In this document: positions 11,701 to 22,479 of the stretch, one piece after another
How the letters are laid out: each line of letters starts with the position of its first letter
Position numbering within the stretch: position 1 is the stretch's first letter
Assembly (NCBI RefSeq): GCF_040954645.1
Contig: NC_092806.1
Span: forward strand, 108,828,231 to 108,892,230
Length of the DNA: 64,000 bases
Direction: 5' to 3'
DNA from: Diabrotica undecimpunctata
Taxonomy: Eukaryota; Arthropoda; Insecta; Coleoptera; Chrysomelidae
The notes under the pieces: model-generated
Told to the model about the DNA's origin: nothing
Database searches by the model: none
What the model saw: the letters and a program-made list of their open reading frames with translations, nothing else
Position numbers and translations under genes: made by a program

Positions 11701-13585
11701 TAAAGACATCATTGTTATTCCGATTCTAAAGCCTGCAAAAGATCCAAATTCAGCAGAATCTTATCGACCCATTTCTCTCTTTTCTTGTGTATTTAAAACT
11801 TTGGAACGGATGTTAAAACATAGACTAGAATGGTGGGTCCATACCAAAAAATTACTACCAGATAATCAGTTTGGATACAAACGAGGATGTGAAACTTTAG
11901 ATGCACTAGCTACACTTGTAACGGACATACAGAGTAACTTTTCTAGAAATAACTATTTGCCTACTTTATCTCTAGATATAGAAGGTGCTTATGACAGTGT
12001 GTGTTTACCTCGATTAAAAGACAAAATGATCAATCAATTTCAAATACCCACAAATCTGGCACAAACCATAATTAATTTCTACACTAATAGACGCTTATAC
12101 GTTAGAAACTATAAAAATGAATTTCTTGGACCACGTTATAATAGTTGGGGATTACCTCAGGGATCAGTCTTAAGCCCTTTTCTTTTTAATCTGTATACTG
12201 CCGATTTTCATAGTCTTAATATACCAAGTATCACTTACAAAACAATCCAATATGCTGATGACTTACTAGTCTATACAGAAAGGAGTAAATATGAAACTTC
12301 CCTTACAATTTTAAGAAAATTACATGAACATTTCTCAAACTGGTTTTGTAAAAATGGTTTTAATTTATCCACTAATAAATCAAACGTGTGCATTTTTTCA
12401 CGACATAATAGTCCAAACATAAATACTATTTTATTAAATGGCCAAAGTTTAAATTTCTGTAAGTCAATAAAATATCTAGGTATGTTTCTAGATCAAAAGT
12501 TAACATGGAAAGTACACATCGAGTATATGCTTGGCAAAAGCAATAAAGGTCTCAATTTTTTAAAATCAATTTCTAAAACTTGGTGGGGTGCTGACGTAGA
12601 AACAGCTTTGCTTTTTTACAAATCTTATATCAGATCCATTCTGGACTATGGATGTATACTTTATGGATCAGCAAGTAAACAAATTTTAAATAAAATTGAT
12701 GTATTTCAACGGATTGTTCTACGTACTTGTATGGGAGCAATGAAGTCTACTCCAATAGCTCCATTGCATGTTGAAGCTTTAGAACCTCCTTTAAATTTTA
12801 GACGGGATTATCTAAGTGAAAAATTTGTAGTGAAAATTTCATATATCAACAATTCTTTATATTCTGGCATAAGCTCGCTAAATACCGAGGATCTAACAAA
12901 CAGTTACTGGATTCATAAAAATTCACCAACCCTTTGCACGGCCTTTAGAGCCATGTGTAACAATAAGTATACCAACAGTATTAGCAACCTTGAGATTAAC
13001 GACTATTTCGCATTTTTTAATGAAGCTGATATATACATACCAACATATTATAATATTCCATCATTAGATTCATGCATCTTAAATTCTTACATAAAAAAAT
13101 GGCTCATGGCAACTGTAATCTATACAGATGCATCCAAAACATCGGAAGGGACCGGATGTGCTTTCTACATTCCATCCAAGTCAATAGAAAAAATGTTCAA
13201 ACTACCTCTCAATTGCTCAATTTTTAGTGCTGAAGCTCTTGCAATTCTTGGAGCCTTGAAATATTTCGACAGTTTAAACAATAATGCAGTTTTAATAATA
13301 TCCGATTCATTATCAGTCTTATTATCTCTCAAAAATACAAAGTTACCCAATTATAATTCTAATCCTTTTATTTACCAAATTAAGAACATACTTGTTAACC
13401 TTAAAAATAAAACTAAAACTACGAATTTTATTTGGGTAAAGGCTCATGTTGGTATAAAACATAATGAACATGTTGATTACATTGCAAAAGCTGCAATAAC
13501 CTCGACAGCTAAAATTTTACCAGATGAGAGAATTTGTGTTCCTGATGCTTTTCTCATCTCTAAAAGAAATCAAACAGATCGTTGG
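8701..13585 (+). mobile_element. I/jockey-superfamily LINE with RNase H, nearly intact, 3'-truncated
   Basis: A two-ORF non-LTR retrotransposon. ORF1 (8864-10288) is a zinc-knuckle nucleic-acid-binding protein and ORF2 (10294 onward) carries endonuclease, reverse transcriptase and RNase H. Having both APE-type EN and RNase H points to the I group (I, Nimb, Loa and relatives). The 5' leader of about 160 bp is GC-richer than its surroundings; its exact start is not defined by the sequence. Unusually for a LINE, the 5' side is complete and the 3' end is missing: homology stops at about 13581 and a piggyBac fragment follows at once. Confidence 0.8.
8864..10288 (+). CDS. LINE ORF1 (Gag-like zinc-knuckle protein)
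   Basis: 474 residues, no internal stop. It should bind the element RNA and form the ribonucleoprotein particle with ORF2. The middle holds a divergent RNA-recognition-like region (about residues 60-200). A cluster of zinc knuckles follows at about residues 220-280: CYKCLRYGHVSKQC, CINCGEIKDDKHNC and CIHCKSRDHVSISKKC, three CCHC-type boxes of the kind found in jockey/I ORF1 proteins. The C-terminal third is rich in N, S, P and Q with a KKKRKS basic patch (about residue 376), possibly a nuclear localisation signal. The start is the first ATG of a long open frame, in the context CCCCGATGG. The stop lies 5 bases before the ORF2 ATG, so ORF2 is probably translated by reinitiation. Confidence 0.85.
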   Translation: MGDKNKQGTSFMTTDTDMNNSDLSVNNINNKSSEDSDVQKTAKQLEPKTFNLLSDKYNVQNIWVYIESTDNNNLGRLHIMTVGHILFKKFNLKSILEIKSIGRNRIKVLLKSLLEANNLVKHPLLKSENLRAFIPNHLLEIKGLIRDMDTRYDINYLMENIESDSRVTNIYRLNRKVQKEDKTVEFVPKKSIVVTFEGNILPNRVAFNRVFFSVEQFVGRITQCYKCLRYGHVSKQCNSTQERCINCGEIKDDKHNCDKNLIFCIHCKSRDHVSISKKCPSYDNQKKIKNIMIEQKTSFKEAKEISENSLSSLVSHNSFSPLTNYDKHFPELPNNDRISLSHPNRNQISTNFNGNQNNSFSQQTHARDRPPTKKKRKSNSPTIQSPVQKPLFPFTFGPSQPLTINSNKPNYSSLEIKKSSIASNLSIFIMDFINKIISSNNRQPVDINVITSSIEQVLEDTLKNQLNLILKYAI

Positions 13586-13639
13586 AATACCCCAGTATTA
13601 TTATTTTATATAATAAATTTATGGGGGGAGTGGATTTGA
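10294..13639 (+). CDS. LINE ORF2: APE endonuclease, reverse transcriptase, RNase H (one frameshift, 3' cut)
   Basis: The polyprotein nicks target DNA and copies the element RNA onto it. The frame opens at ATG 10294 (MQWNARSA) and continues with IDIALISETWF, the first endonuclease block. A run of nine A residues at 10396-10404 then shifts the frame by one. From 10469 it is open for 1056 codons. Endonuclease: IIGGDFNAHHSIWGC (about 10675-10720) and SDTLGSNHYVI. Reverse transcriptase: LSLDIEGAYDSV, GLPQGSVLSPFLFNLYTADF (about 12150) and YADDLLVYTE (about 12250). RNase H: VIYTDASKTSEGTG (about 13115), FSAEALAILGAL, IISDSLSVLLSLK and WVKAHVGIKHNEHVDYIAKA. The LINE sequence ends near 13581; the last codons to 13639 are piggyBac DNA read in the wrong frame. 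The usual C-terminal Cys/His box is missing. Confidence 0.85.
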
Positions 13640-14045
13640 TAGATTCTCTCTTGGCACTTTACCGAACAAAGATTCGGTCCAGAAAATATTATCTTAGAAT
13701 ATTTTTTCATCTAATGGACATGAGCGTCATAATTGCTTGGCTTATGTATAGGCGAGCTAGCGATGACTGTGGAATTCCTAAAAAACAACAGCTGTCTTTA
13801 TATGACTTCAAGGCAGATGTTGCTCAGAGTTTATGTTGGGCTAGTAAGTTAGCAAAAAGAGGTCGCCCATCCGGCAGTACACCATCATTGGACAAAAAAA
13901 AAATTAAAACTTGTGTCTCCGCAAACGCAGACTGTATTGCTGATAGAATGGACCATTGACTCCACTATGAAAAAAAGACAGGAAGATGTAAGAATAAAAA
14001 ATGCCAAAAAATAACAAAAGTAAAATGCACTAAATGTAACTGTAA
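13586..14045 (+). pseudogene. piggyBac transposase C-terminal fragment
   Basis: The frame opening at 13582 reads LYNKFMGGVDLIDSLLALYR (about 13605-13665), RSRKYYLRIFFHLMDMSV and IIAWLMYRRA. This is the conserved piggyBac block after the catalytic aspartates. The C-terminal cysteine-rich finger follows: HYEKKTGRCKNKKC near 13965, then, after a frameshift, ITKVKCTKCN. The N-terminal three quarters, including the first catalytic residues, are absent. The fragment is joined on its left to the truncated LINE and on its right, around 14045-14080, to a DUF7869-family segment. The frame happens to be open across the second junction. Confidence 0.82.
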
Positions 14046-14542
14046 CATATTATTAAGAAAAATTAAAAGCAAGGAAAAACAAAATGATTCCAATAATAAA
14101 CCTCATGTATATGCAATGGACCTTCAAGCAGTCCTGATGGCGCCAAAATCTAATATTAGTAGTTTATATGATAAGACCAAATTATGTGTGTACAACCTCT
14201 GTTTTTTTAATCTACGCACAAAAGACGGCTACTGTTATATATGGAATGAGAGTGAGGGAGGATTATCTGCCGAAGAATTTGCCTCCTGATTTTATCATTT
14301 TATGGAAAACTATGCAATACAACTTATAAATCCAAGCGAACAAAATTCAGAAATCATTATGTAGCGATGGTTGTATATATCAAAACCGTAACGCTGTACT
14401 GTCCAATGCAGATGTGAATTTGGCAAAAATATATAACATAAGTAATATACAAAAATACCTAGAGGTTAGTCACACAAAAATGGAGGTAGATGCAATGCAT
14501 TCTACCATTGAGCGTTGCGTAAAGAATAAGAAAATTAATGTA

Positions 14543-17024
14543 CAGTCAAAATCGTTTATAACGAACTTCAGGGGACTGATGGTTTTTGTACGTTGTAGCC
14601 AGTGTTCTCTGTAAGCGGTTCTATCGGTTATAATGAACAGGTTGCTATAAACGATATTACACTGGTAGGAACAGTTAGTTCGTTGTACCTAGGTTTATGA
14701 CGCAAAAATGTGTTACTTTATCTATACTTATAATATGTTATAACATATTATACATAATATTATTTAACATATGTGTTTATTGTACTTACGTAAATCTAAA
14801 TATGTACATACATATATGTATAATATGTATTGAAATAAGTATAAGTAGTAAATAAAGTATGCTCATAATATAAAGACTTCTCAAAATCTTTGTATTATAA
14901 AAAGGTAGGCATACATATACTATTTACTTTTAAAAAGACAAAGAAAAATACATTCATTTATGTATTACAAAATATGTAAATACAACATTTTACCTGAATA
15001 TTTAATGAAAAAAGTTTGTAGTTTTTTTTTGTCGCCTTCCTTGAACTTCTGACAACATTTCTTCTTCTGAAAAACATTTTTTCAATTGATGTGGAAACAA
15101 TCGATAATGATGCTTTCACACTCTGGGAAGTTTCAGCAGTCTGAATAAATGCTCTTATAGTGGAACAAGCAGCATACGCTTCAGCAACAGTAGGGATTTT
15201 GCCGAAATCTTCCAATTCTTCATAAGCCTCATCAGGACTTTATTTATCACTAGTTTGGTGACTCAGTACGATGTCAATATCTGACAGTTCTTCGCTCGTA
15301 CTTATTTCGTCATCCACTCGTACATAGTCATCTGCAGAGCAGTCAGAACTGATAAAGAAAATGGCATCCTGCAAATGCGTTTGTGCAATATCGTTGTATG
15401 CGATTCCTGATGGTTGTGAGTCGTTAGTTAGGCCGGAAAAACGAAAACAATTGATGATCGTTTCCTTCCACATAGATTTCCATGCCTTTGATATCATTAG
15501 TATAGTGTCAAGAATACTTGCTTTCGTATCGTCGTTATTCTCTCTCTTTTCGATGATTTTGTACACCAATTCTTTCCGAAAGACTTCTTATTACTTCTTG
15601 GTCCATGGGCTGCAGTACGGACGTACAATTTGGAGGCAGGAAATTTGGAAAATTATGTGTTTCTTTTGTTGTAAAAGTCAACTGACCCATTTTATTAAAG
15701 TCTTTTCAAAAATAGCCGACGTTATCTAGGCGTTTTTATAGAAATCGTAATCAACAGGGAGATTTTTCATGTTTTTAAAACAGCGCGGCATTTTACTTTT
15801 TCCTATCACCAAAAGCTTCCTTTTTATGGAGCCGGACATGTTGGCTGCAACAAGAACTGTAACTCACTCTTTTGAGAGTTTACCACCGGAACATTTCTTC
15901 CCTTTAAACTTTAACGTGTGGTCAGGTGTCACTCTAAAAAATAACCCCATCTCGTCAGCATTAAAAATTTCATCATTGTTATAGCCGGACCTGAGTGTAG
16001 GCCACACATTTTCAACTCAGTCATTTGTAATTGATCTGTCAACACCTGCTGACTCACCTGAAATTTTTCCATGGACACTACTGTGGCGAGCTCGGAAACG
16101 TTAAACTCAAGAAGCATTACACTTAAAATCCTTCTTCAAAATCACAGCGAAAGCGTCAGCCTTTACTTGAAGCATCGGTCCACTCACGGGTACATTGTTT
16201 GCGCGTTGTTGTTTGAACCAATCGAGCAAAGCACTTTCAATGTCACTGTGATTTGATGACCGAACGCGTTTTCCTTTTTCACACTTATTAAATTGCATAA
16301 TAATTTTCTCTCGCCGTTTAATCATTCCAGCAATTGTTGAGCCTGACGCTTTAAATTCCCGGGCAATCGAACTCGCGGAATCACCGGAATCGACTCGGCA
16401 AATTATTCCAAACTGTTCCTCAATAGTAAATTGTTTCCGTGACATGTTTTCTATGAAGGCTAGACACAACTGAATTCAAATTCAGAAACTCTTGGCTTGG
16501 GCCAAATGGTGTAATATAAACAAAATTTTGTAATACGAGTACAATGGACCCGTCTTGGGAGGTCTAAGGACAAGTAATTAAGTGTAGGTGCCTGCCCGTA
16601 TGTACTATAACCATAAATTAATAAATCCTTACTCCTCATTTCGTGGTACTAAATATCCATTTTCATAACTACAATGTCCATTTTCATAACTTTACAGGAT
16701 AGCACTTTTAAATTTATTTATTAAGATGTGGAAACTGAAGATGTTATAATTTTTTATTATTTATTTATTATACAGTGTGTAAAAATGTCATACTTGAAAA
16801 AAATGGATGTTGTATCATCTGAGGTACAGATATGTACTTGAAATTGTACGCTGTAACCAATATTTTAACTGCTAGTGTTTCAAGAAATACGTTTGCTCTA
16901 ACCCATTTGTTCATTATAAGCAATATAAATGCGTTTTTTGTATGTCATTTTATGGGACCTACTATTTTGTTTGTTATATCCGATTGTACGTTATAGCCGG
17001 TGTCGTTGTAAACGATTTTGACTG
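14543..17024 (-). mobile_element. Tigger/pogo-type DNA transposon, 2.48 kb, TA target duplication
   Basis: The ends are inverted repeats starting CAGTCAAAATCGTTTATAAC (left) and CAGTCAAAATCGTTTACAAC (right, read on the opposite strand). They are flanked by TA at 14541-14542 and 17025-17026. Subterminal regions on both sides carry several imperfect copies of TTATAACGAAC-like sequence. It encodes a CENP-B/jerky-like transposase on the minus strand. Removing the element and one TA restores an uninterrupted reading frame in the flanking DUF7869 copy, which confirms the borders. Confidence 0.9.
14958..16445 (-). pseudogene. Tigger/jerky-like (pogo) transposase, broken
   Basis: Starts at ATG 16445 with MSRKQFTIEEQFGIICRVDS, then SASSIAREFKASGSTIAGMI, the pipsqueak/CENP-B helix-turn-helix. 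The second DNA-binding half follows: ESALLDWFKQQRANNVPVSG and LQVKADAFA. After frameshifts the DDE part is readable: NNDEIFNADEMGLFFRVTP (about 15930-15985), containing the first catalytic aspartate (NADE), then LVAANMSGSIKRKLLVIG (about 15810) and LPVDYDF. The region near 15600 (CLQIVRPYCSPWTKK) is a damaged form of the block with later acidic residues. The C-terminal tail (14958-15569) is open in two pieces. Several frameshifts make it inactive. Confidence 0.8.
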
Positions 17025-17137
17025 TACCTGCAGATTATGCACCCTTTTCCAAACTTGCGAGGAAGAATCCTGAACCATACACAGTTGAGCATTTGGATCA
17101 TTTGTTTTTCAAAAAACTGTATTATATTCTAGCGTAA

Positions 17138-18060
17138 ATACATAAATGAAAATAAAACCCTTTCTTAATTTTTCATGTATAAAAATATAACTGCCAACTC
17201 CAGATGGGGTTGAACATATATACTCGAAAATCTGCAAACTCCATTTTTTAGTTTTGTAAACTAAATGTACAAACAATATTTAAAGAAAAATAGTTAAATA
17301 ACTCCTATCCTATAGTTAATAAATAGTTAAAAAAATTTCGCCAACATTAGTTTTGGATAAACTAACAAGTTTTTTTTTGTCTCCTGAAAACGGAAGTGAC
17401 AGGTAAACACTCTTAAGCGACGTCTTAAACATAGAGGGCAAAAATTTAAAACTATATTTTACACAAATGAATATTGCCATAAAAAAGTTTATTAGATATC
17501 TTTTAAGTATATTTCTCATAAAAATTCTCAAATATATTCTGGTTACCCATAAAACCCTAATTGTTAAAAGCCTTTTCCATTACCATCTTAGCATCAAATA
17601 ATCTATATCAGACAAATATTACGATCTAGACAACATCCCAGCGGTTACTAATAATTACTGCTGGACGAGCAGTTGCGTAACTCTGAGGTATGTATTTCCT
17701 TGCCTTGAGCCTGTTATACTCCTTAGAGACGCAGGGATGAACTGAATTCAAACGATCTGATAATATGATATGAAATAAGCTAATATTCTGGTCATAGAGA
17801 CAGATATAGTCAAGAATGATTACATTTCACAGCATAAAGATAAAATTGATACAAAAATTAAAGAATTATTTACAACTGATAATATTTGATATAACAATAA
17901 AAATATATTAGTAGAAATGAGATAACATATACATGCTTAAATCGGTTTTAATAATGCTTAACAAGAGCACACAAATTTAAACAAGTTATCAAAATCCATT
18001 TTGTATCCATATTTATACACAATACACAATACAGGCGAGCTGTGTCACGCCGCCAAGAAC
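17138..18060. other. AT-rich non-coding stretch
   Basis: After the end of DUF7869 copy 2 there is about 0.9 kb of AT-rich sequence with no homology, terminal repeats or tandem array that I can see. Confidence 0.4.
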
Positions 18061-18570
18061 AGAATTCTAGTAATGAGATAGTCGCCTACGCACTTTGGTG
18101 TATGGCATGTTAAGAAGAAGATCCATATTTAAAAATTAATCATATGATGAGAGAAAAAATTTTAGGCTGCGCTGAAGAAAGAGGAAATTTTAAAAATATT
18201 GAGAGATACTACAAATAAGGGAGACAAAAATAATTCTAAAGGATTTCCTAACTTTCATAAAAACTTACACTAGTAAGATTAACGAGAAGTAATAAACATC
18301 TTCAAGGAAACATAAATTATGAAAAATGACAAAAAACAACATTATAACGGATCACGAACTATAAAAACCCTGCAAACATGTTTTCGATAGTTTCTTTTTA
18401 ACTTTTTATTTATTTTAAATTAATTTTTTTTTATAATCGCAGATTTAACTGGAGCATTAATATTAGAATCAGATCAGAAGTAGAATACTCAATATTCAAA
18501 TCTAAAAAATAATAAGGCTATCGGTCTGGATAACATAAATGCGGAAATACTTATAGATAAGGAGAAAAGC
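18061..18570 (+). pseudogene. LINE scraps (RTE 3' tail and RT start)
   Basis: Near 18070-18120 there is an RTE 3'-end signature: a short coding tail followed by TGTTAAGAAGAAGA. Further on, 18500-18565 reads LKNNKAIGLDNINAEILIDK, the K..GPD.I..E.LK box that opens the RT domain of many LINEs. Both are short and joined to unrelated sequence. Confidence 0.45.
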
Positions 18571-20245
18571 TCGGGTTCGTTCGGAAAAATATGAACAATA
18601 ACTGTCAACAATATGAAATAAATTCTATAAACGAGGGCGATTCAACCCACAATCTAATCATCCTAACAATAGGCGCTATTGACATCAGCCAAGTACAGCC
18701 CTATCAGAAAAAGATGACAAGTTGGTTTAACTATAAAAGAATAGTGAGCGAGAACATCGGTGTGATACCCACAATAAACAATATCACAGTCCTCAAAGAT
18801 TGTGTGGAAAATCTAGAAAATAACGCTATCGATGCCAGCTCCAAAACCAAAAACACCACAATCCTAAAAGAAAGATTTAGGGACATAGACATAGAACTAA
18901 AAGACCTAATCAAAGAAAAAAAAAACAGGAAAAGGAAAAGAGCATACCAAACAAAAACGAGAGACGACAAAAAATTGCAAACAAATTAGATAGGGAAGTC
19001 AAAAAAACCACTACAAAATCACAAAAACGGAGGGTGGGATAACTACATACAAGACCTAAATCCAAATCAATCAGCGTTATGGAAGCTCTAAAGCACAAGT
19101 CATGAGAGATAAACTTAAAAAAGCGTGTAAAAATAACGAACAACCTGACGAAAGATTCTTTTACAGAAGAAGTAGAAAGAACGGTAAGAAGATTAAGAAA
19201 AAGAAAAGGCAGAATAGGCATAAATCACACCTCCCCCGACAAAAGTTAAGAAATAATAAAAATGACAAATGCAAAGAAAGCTCCAGGACCTGAGAACATA
19301 ACCAACAGAGCTCTGAAAAATCTACCGGCTAAAGCGATAGTCCACATAACAAACATTATAAACAGCATACTTCGGCTGAGATACTTCCCAGACAGATAGA
19401 AAGAGACACATGACCAAAATGATAGCCAAGCCAGGAAAAAATGGCACATTCCCACAAAATTACAGACCCATCAGCCTGCTCTCCTTGCTGAGTAAAATAG
19501 CAGAAAAAGATTAAATTAATATTAGGTAATACTAAAAACATTAAATAAAGAAACTCAAACTCTGGGAATAATACCAGAAGCTCAATTCGGGTTCAGAAGT
19601 GAACACTCATGCGAGTTACAAGTGCTCAGATTAACTGATTATATAACAAAAGGCTTCAACGATAAAATGTATACAACAGCCGCCTTCCTCGATGTCAGTA
19701 AAGCCTTCGACAGAGTGTGGTACCAGGGACTGCTATATAAAATGCACGAACAAGGGTACAGCGAGGCAATGACATGTCTCCTTGCGTCATACCTAGCCAA
19801 CAGAAGGTTCAGAGTTCGAATAGGGGTAACCCTGTCCGAAGTAGAACAGGGTTACCCCTATCCGAGTATCGGATGCCCTGGAGGCGGGGGTGCCTCAGGG
19901 GGCTGTGTTGTCGTCGTACCTGTACACAATATACACGCCCGATACACTGAAAGGACCAGGAACCCTACTAAGCCTCTATGCAGACGACACGGCCATAGCA
20001 GTCAGCAAAAGAAACCCGAACACTGCAGCTAACTATCTGCAGAGAGCACTAGATAGATTCCAAAGCTGGTGTATTTACTAATGCTGGTGTATAATGTGGA
20101 AAATCGCCCTAAACCCAGATAAGACATAGGCCGCCGTGTACAGACATCGCAGAAGTATAACAGAAAACGAAATAACAATAGATGACACCCCCATTGACTG
20201 GGCAAACGAGGCAAAATATCTTGGAATAACACTTGTAATACTTGT
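18571..20245 (+). pseudogene. Jockey-clade LINE ORF2, degenerate
   Basis: The end of the endonuclease domain reads DSTHNLIILTIGA (about 18640-18680). A lysine/arginine-rich linker follows (18860-18960). The reverse transcriptase is present with many frameshifts: APGPENITNRALKNLPAKA (about 19280-19340), KNGTFPQNYRPISLLSLLSK (about 19440-19495), TAAFLDVSKAFDRVWYQGLL (about 19675-19735), VPQGAVLSSYLYTIYT (about 19885-19935) and LSLYADDTAIAV (19970-20005). It stops abruptly after EAKYLGITLV near 20240, so the thumb region and the 3' end are lost. Motif order and spacing fit jockey rather than RTE. A short inverted duplication at 19820-19861 interrupts the RT. Confidence 0.75.
19820..19861. repeat. 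Perfect 16-bp inverted repeat inside the jockey RT
   Basis: The arm ATAGGGGTAACCCTGT (19820-19835) is repeated in reverse complement at 19846-19861, leaving a 10-base loop. It falls between the conserved SYLANRRFRVRIG block and VPQGAV and accompanies a frame loss, so it looks like a local inverted duplication made during copying. Confidence 0.85.
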
Positions 20246-21200
20246 AAACGATAGTATGTAAGAACAATATACACCGGGGTGTGTGAGGACAATATACACC
20301 TAGGAATGCACACACGCACACATAGTAGTAGATTAGATTTAGAAAAAATATAAATCCCAAAAAACATATACACGGAGTGTGTTAGCAGTATAAACTTGGG
20401 AATGCACACTCCATAGTTAAGTTAGATTAGTAGTAGTAGTTAGGATAAAAAACAAACAAAAAATCGGTCACTCTCTAAACAGAACCATGTCTTCTACAAA
20501 ACATCGAAAGACTTATGCTGATTTGTCAAAAAACTTAATAAACTTTAATTAGAATGTATAAAAAGCACGTCAGGCCATTTATACCAGCCGTCAGGCACAG
20601 GCCCCTCAGGCAGATCGTATGCTGATCTAACCGCGAATTCCGAGCACCGAGGTCATGTGCGGCATACATGGGCTCGGTGGCAGGAACCCGATGCTCAGCC
20701 GGCGAGAAGAATAAAATTTATTTTACCAAATCGGCGGCCGAGTGTACTAGTACACACTCTTTTCGGACAGTTCGGAACACACAGTTTTCTTTTAGGGACA
20801 CCAGTCCCGATGTCAAGGTAAAGTAAATTCTATAGAGTCAGTAAAGTAAATAGGGCGAAAAGCCGATATGTGTGCTATCCCTACAGTTAGGTGGCTTAAC
20901 CACAGTCAATAAAAACAGAGGGTGTCCCATTACCCGGGGCACCCAAAGTAATTTTCAGATTACTTACGTGAGCCTCCTCACGTAAGTCACACGCTGAGGA
21001 GGGATGGAGGAAAAGCCTGGGGGTCAGATAGGTACCACTTCAATACCGAAGTGTGACCGGTTTGATCTTCGGACTTGTGGATCCCACTTTTACAATGGTA
21101 TATACATGTCCCTTAGGGGCAGGGTTAATCACATGTGTGTGTGTGTATTTTTAATTTTGCATAACCACTTTCATGAAATACCCTAAAATAAGATTCAAGA
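20246..21200. other. GC-richer unassigned segment
   Basis: Clearly richer in G and C than its neighbours, with local repeats. ACAATATACACC occurs twice within 20261-20300 and GGAATGCACAC recurs at about 20304 and 20398. An inverted pair, TTACGTGAG / CTCACGTAA, lies at about 20965-20990. No long convincing frame is present. The composition suggests a LINE untranslated region, probably the 5' end of another jockey-like copy, but I cannot identify it. Confidence 0.35.
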
Positions 21201-21989
21201 GGTCGCCCAGGCGAAAAGTTGTTAAAATTATTTTAAACAATTTTTTTTAACCAAATTTTAACAATCAATTTTTTCGGAAAGGAAATTTTTTTTAACTGTT
21301 TTGATTATTTTGAATAAAATAGGTTTGTTGCAATTTTTCCGTTAACTTTACGGTTTTCGAGATTTAAATAATTTAAAACTGAAAAAAATGCAAAATGACG
21401 ATTTTCAAGGCTCAACAACATAAGTAAGAAGATATATTATTTTTTAATTCTTTAAGGACCTAAGTACAAGTATAACCCTTGTTCCATCATTTGCTTATAA
21501 GTATTTTGGGCTTATTTTATTTTCAAACATTGTTTTTGATCGTTAAATAGTTCTTTCGGAAAGCAAAATGAAGCCCGTAACTGACTTAGTTATATTTTTG
21601 CTAAGTGTAATGGCTCCATGTGTTTTCAGTGTCACCCATTCTCGAATAGTAGATTCTTTTCTTCCTTAAATTTCATTATTCAGATTTTATCTATCCTGTG
21701 TACAGTCACTTTACTGACTGGTATATTAGATATATCTATAATAAGCTGCCATGGCTCAGTTTTCTTGCAATATCTGGCTACCATGTGCAGAGCTTTGTCC
21801 ATAATAATAATAATGCGTTGCCCTTATCTACAGACTATATTATTATAAATTCATTTTCTTTTAGGGATTTAATATTTTCCTGGAAGCGGTCAGTTTTATA
21901 CCACTTCTATTATTTAACTCCATTAACTAACTATTGTACAAGTCGTCGGGACTTTCTGCTATATATTAACTCTTCACCAACTCCCGACA
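21201..21989. other. AT-rich non-coding stretch
   Basis: Low-complexity AT-rich sequence. No feature can be supported. Confidence 0.35.
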
Positions 21990-22260
21990 GACTTTTTTTG
22001 GCTCTGGTATATCCAAGTCAGTTGTATAAATCATCTCTACAGCTCTAAGAATAAATGGCGTATCTATGTCTACGATTGAAAAGGCACAGACATCTCGAAA
22101 CAAAAGCAAAGCTCCAGAAAAAGAAGAAAAACCAGTCGGAAAAACTATGCTGTCCTATATAAAGTGTACGACAGACAAAATCAGCAGAGTGCTAGTAGCT
22201 TAGAGCAACTGTCAACAAAGTTGTATGGACCAACGTGATTGCGAACATCCACAGAGGATA
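21990..22260 (+). pseudogene. Possible Penelope-like element fragment
   Basis: The plus frame reads SMSTIEKAQTSRNKSKAPEK, EEKPVGKTMLSYIKCTTDKI and SRVL (22055-22195). A segment of the form LPYVKGTTDKI.R.L lies just before the GIY-YIG endonuclease in Penelope-like proteins. The endonuclease itself is not readable downstream, so this is at best a short decayed piece. Confidence 0.4.
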
Positions 22261-22479
22261 GGCACCAAAAGAAAAAGATAAAGATATGGTAGGGAATACA
22301 CCGCTGAATACATAAAAAAAGTTTGGATAATGTTACTTTTGGAACTATAATTTGGAAATTGTGAGGTCTGCACTGTAACAAGGTGGAAGTAGTTAGTTTA
22401 GAAACCACGCTTAATGGGAATGTTCAGATAAAAAAGTTCCGTAATACTTTACGAATATAACTTACCCAAAAAATCAGCT

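Larger units (their letters stand above)
14063..17137 (+). pseudogene. DUF7869-family protein, degenerate (copy 2), split by Tigger element
   Basis: C-terminal half of the family. It reads NNKPHVYAMDLQAVLMAPKS (about 14095-14150), YDKTKLCVYNLCFFNL, DGYCYIWNESEGGLSAEEFA and, after a frameshift, CSDGCIYQNRNAVLSNA (about 14360-14410). This matches the SDxCxxQNxN signature of copy 1. It continues YLEVSHTKMEVDAMHSTIER and CVKNKKINV up to 14542. A Tigger element then intervenes (14543-17024). The frame resumes exactly at 17025 with PADYAPFSKLARKNPEPYT and ends at a TAA at 17135-17137. A stop and a frameshift near 14290-14360 show the copy was probably already broken. Confidence 0.75.

Noticed and set aside
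20029..20409. Overlapping minus frames up to 126 codons
   Set aside because: They lie antisense to the jockey remnant and the following repeat-rich segment, with cysteine- and tyrosine-rich text and no motif.
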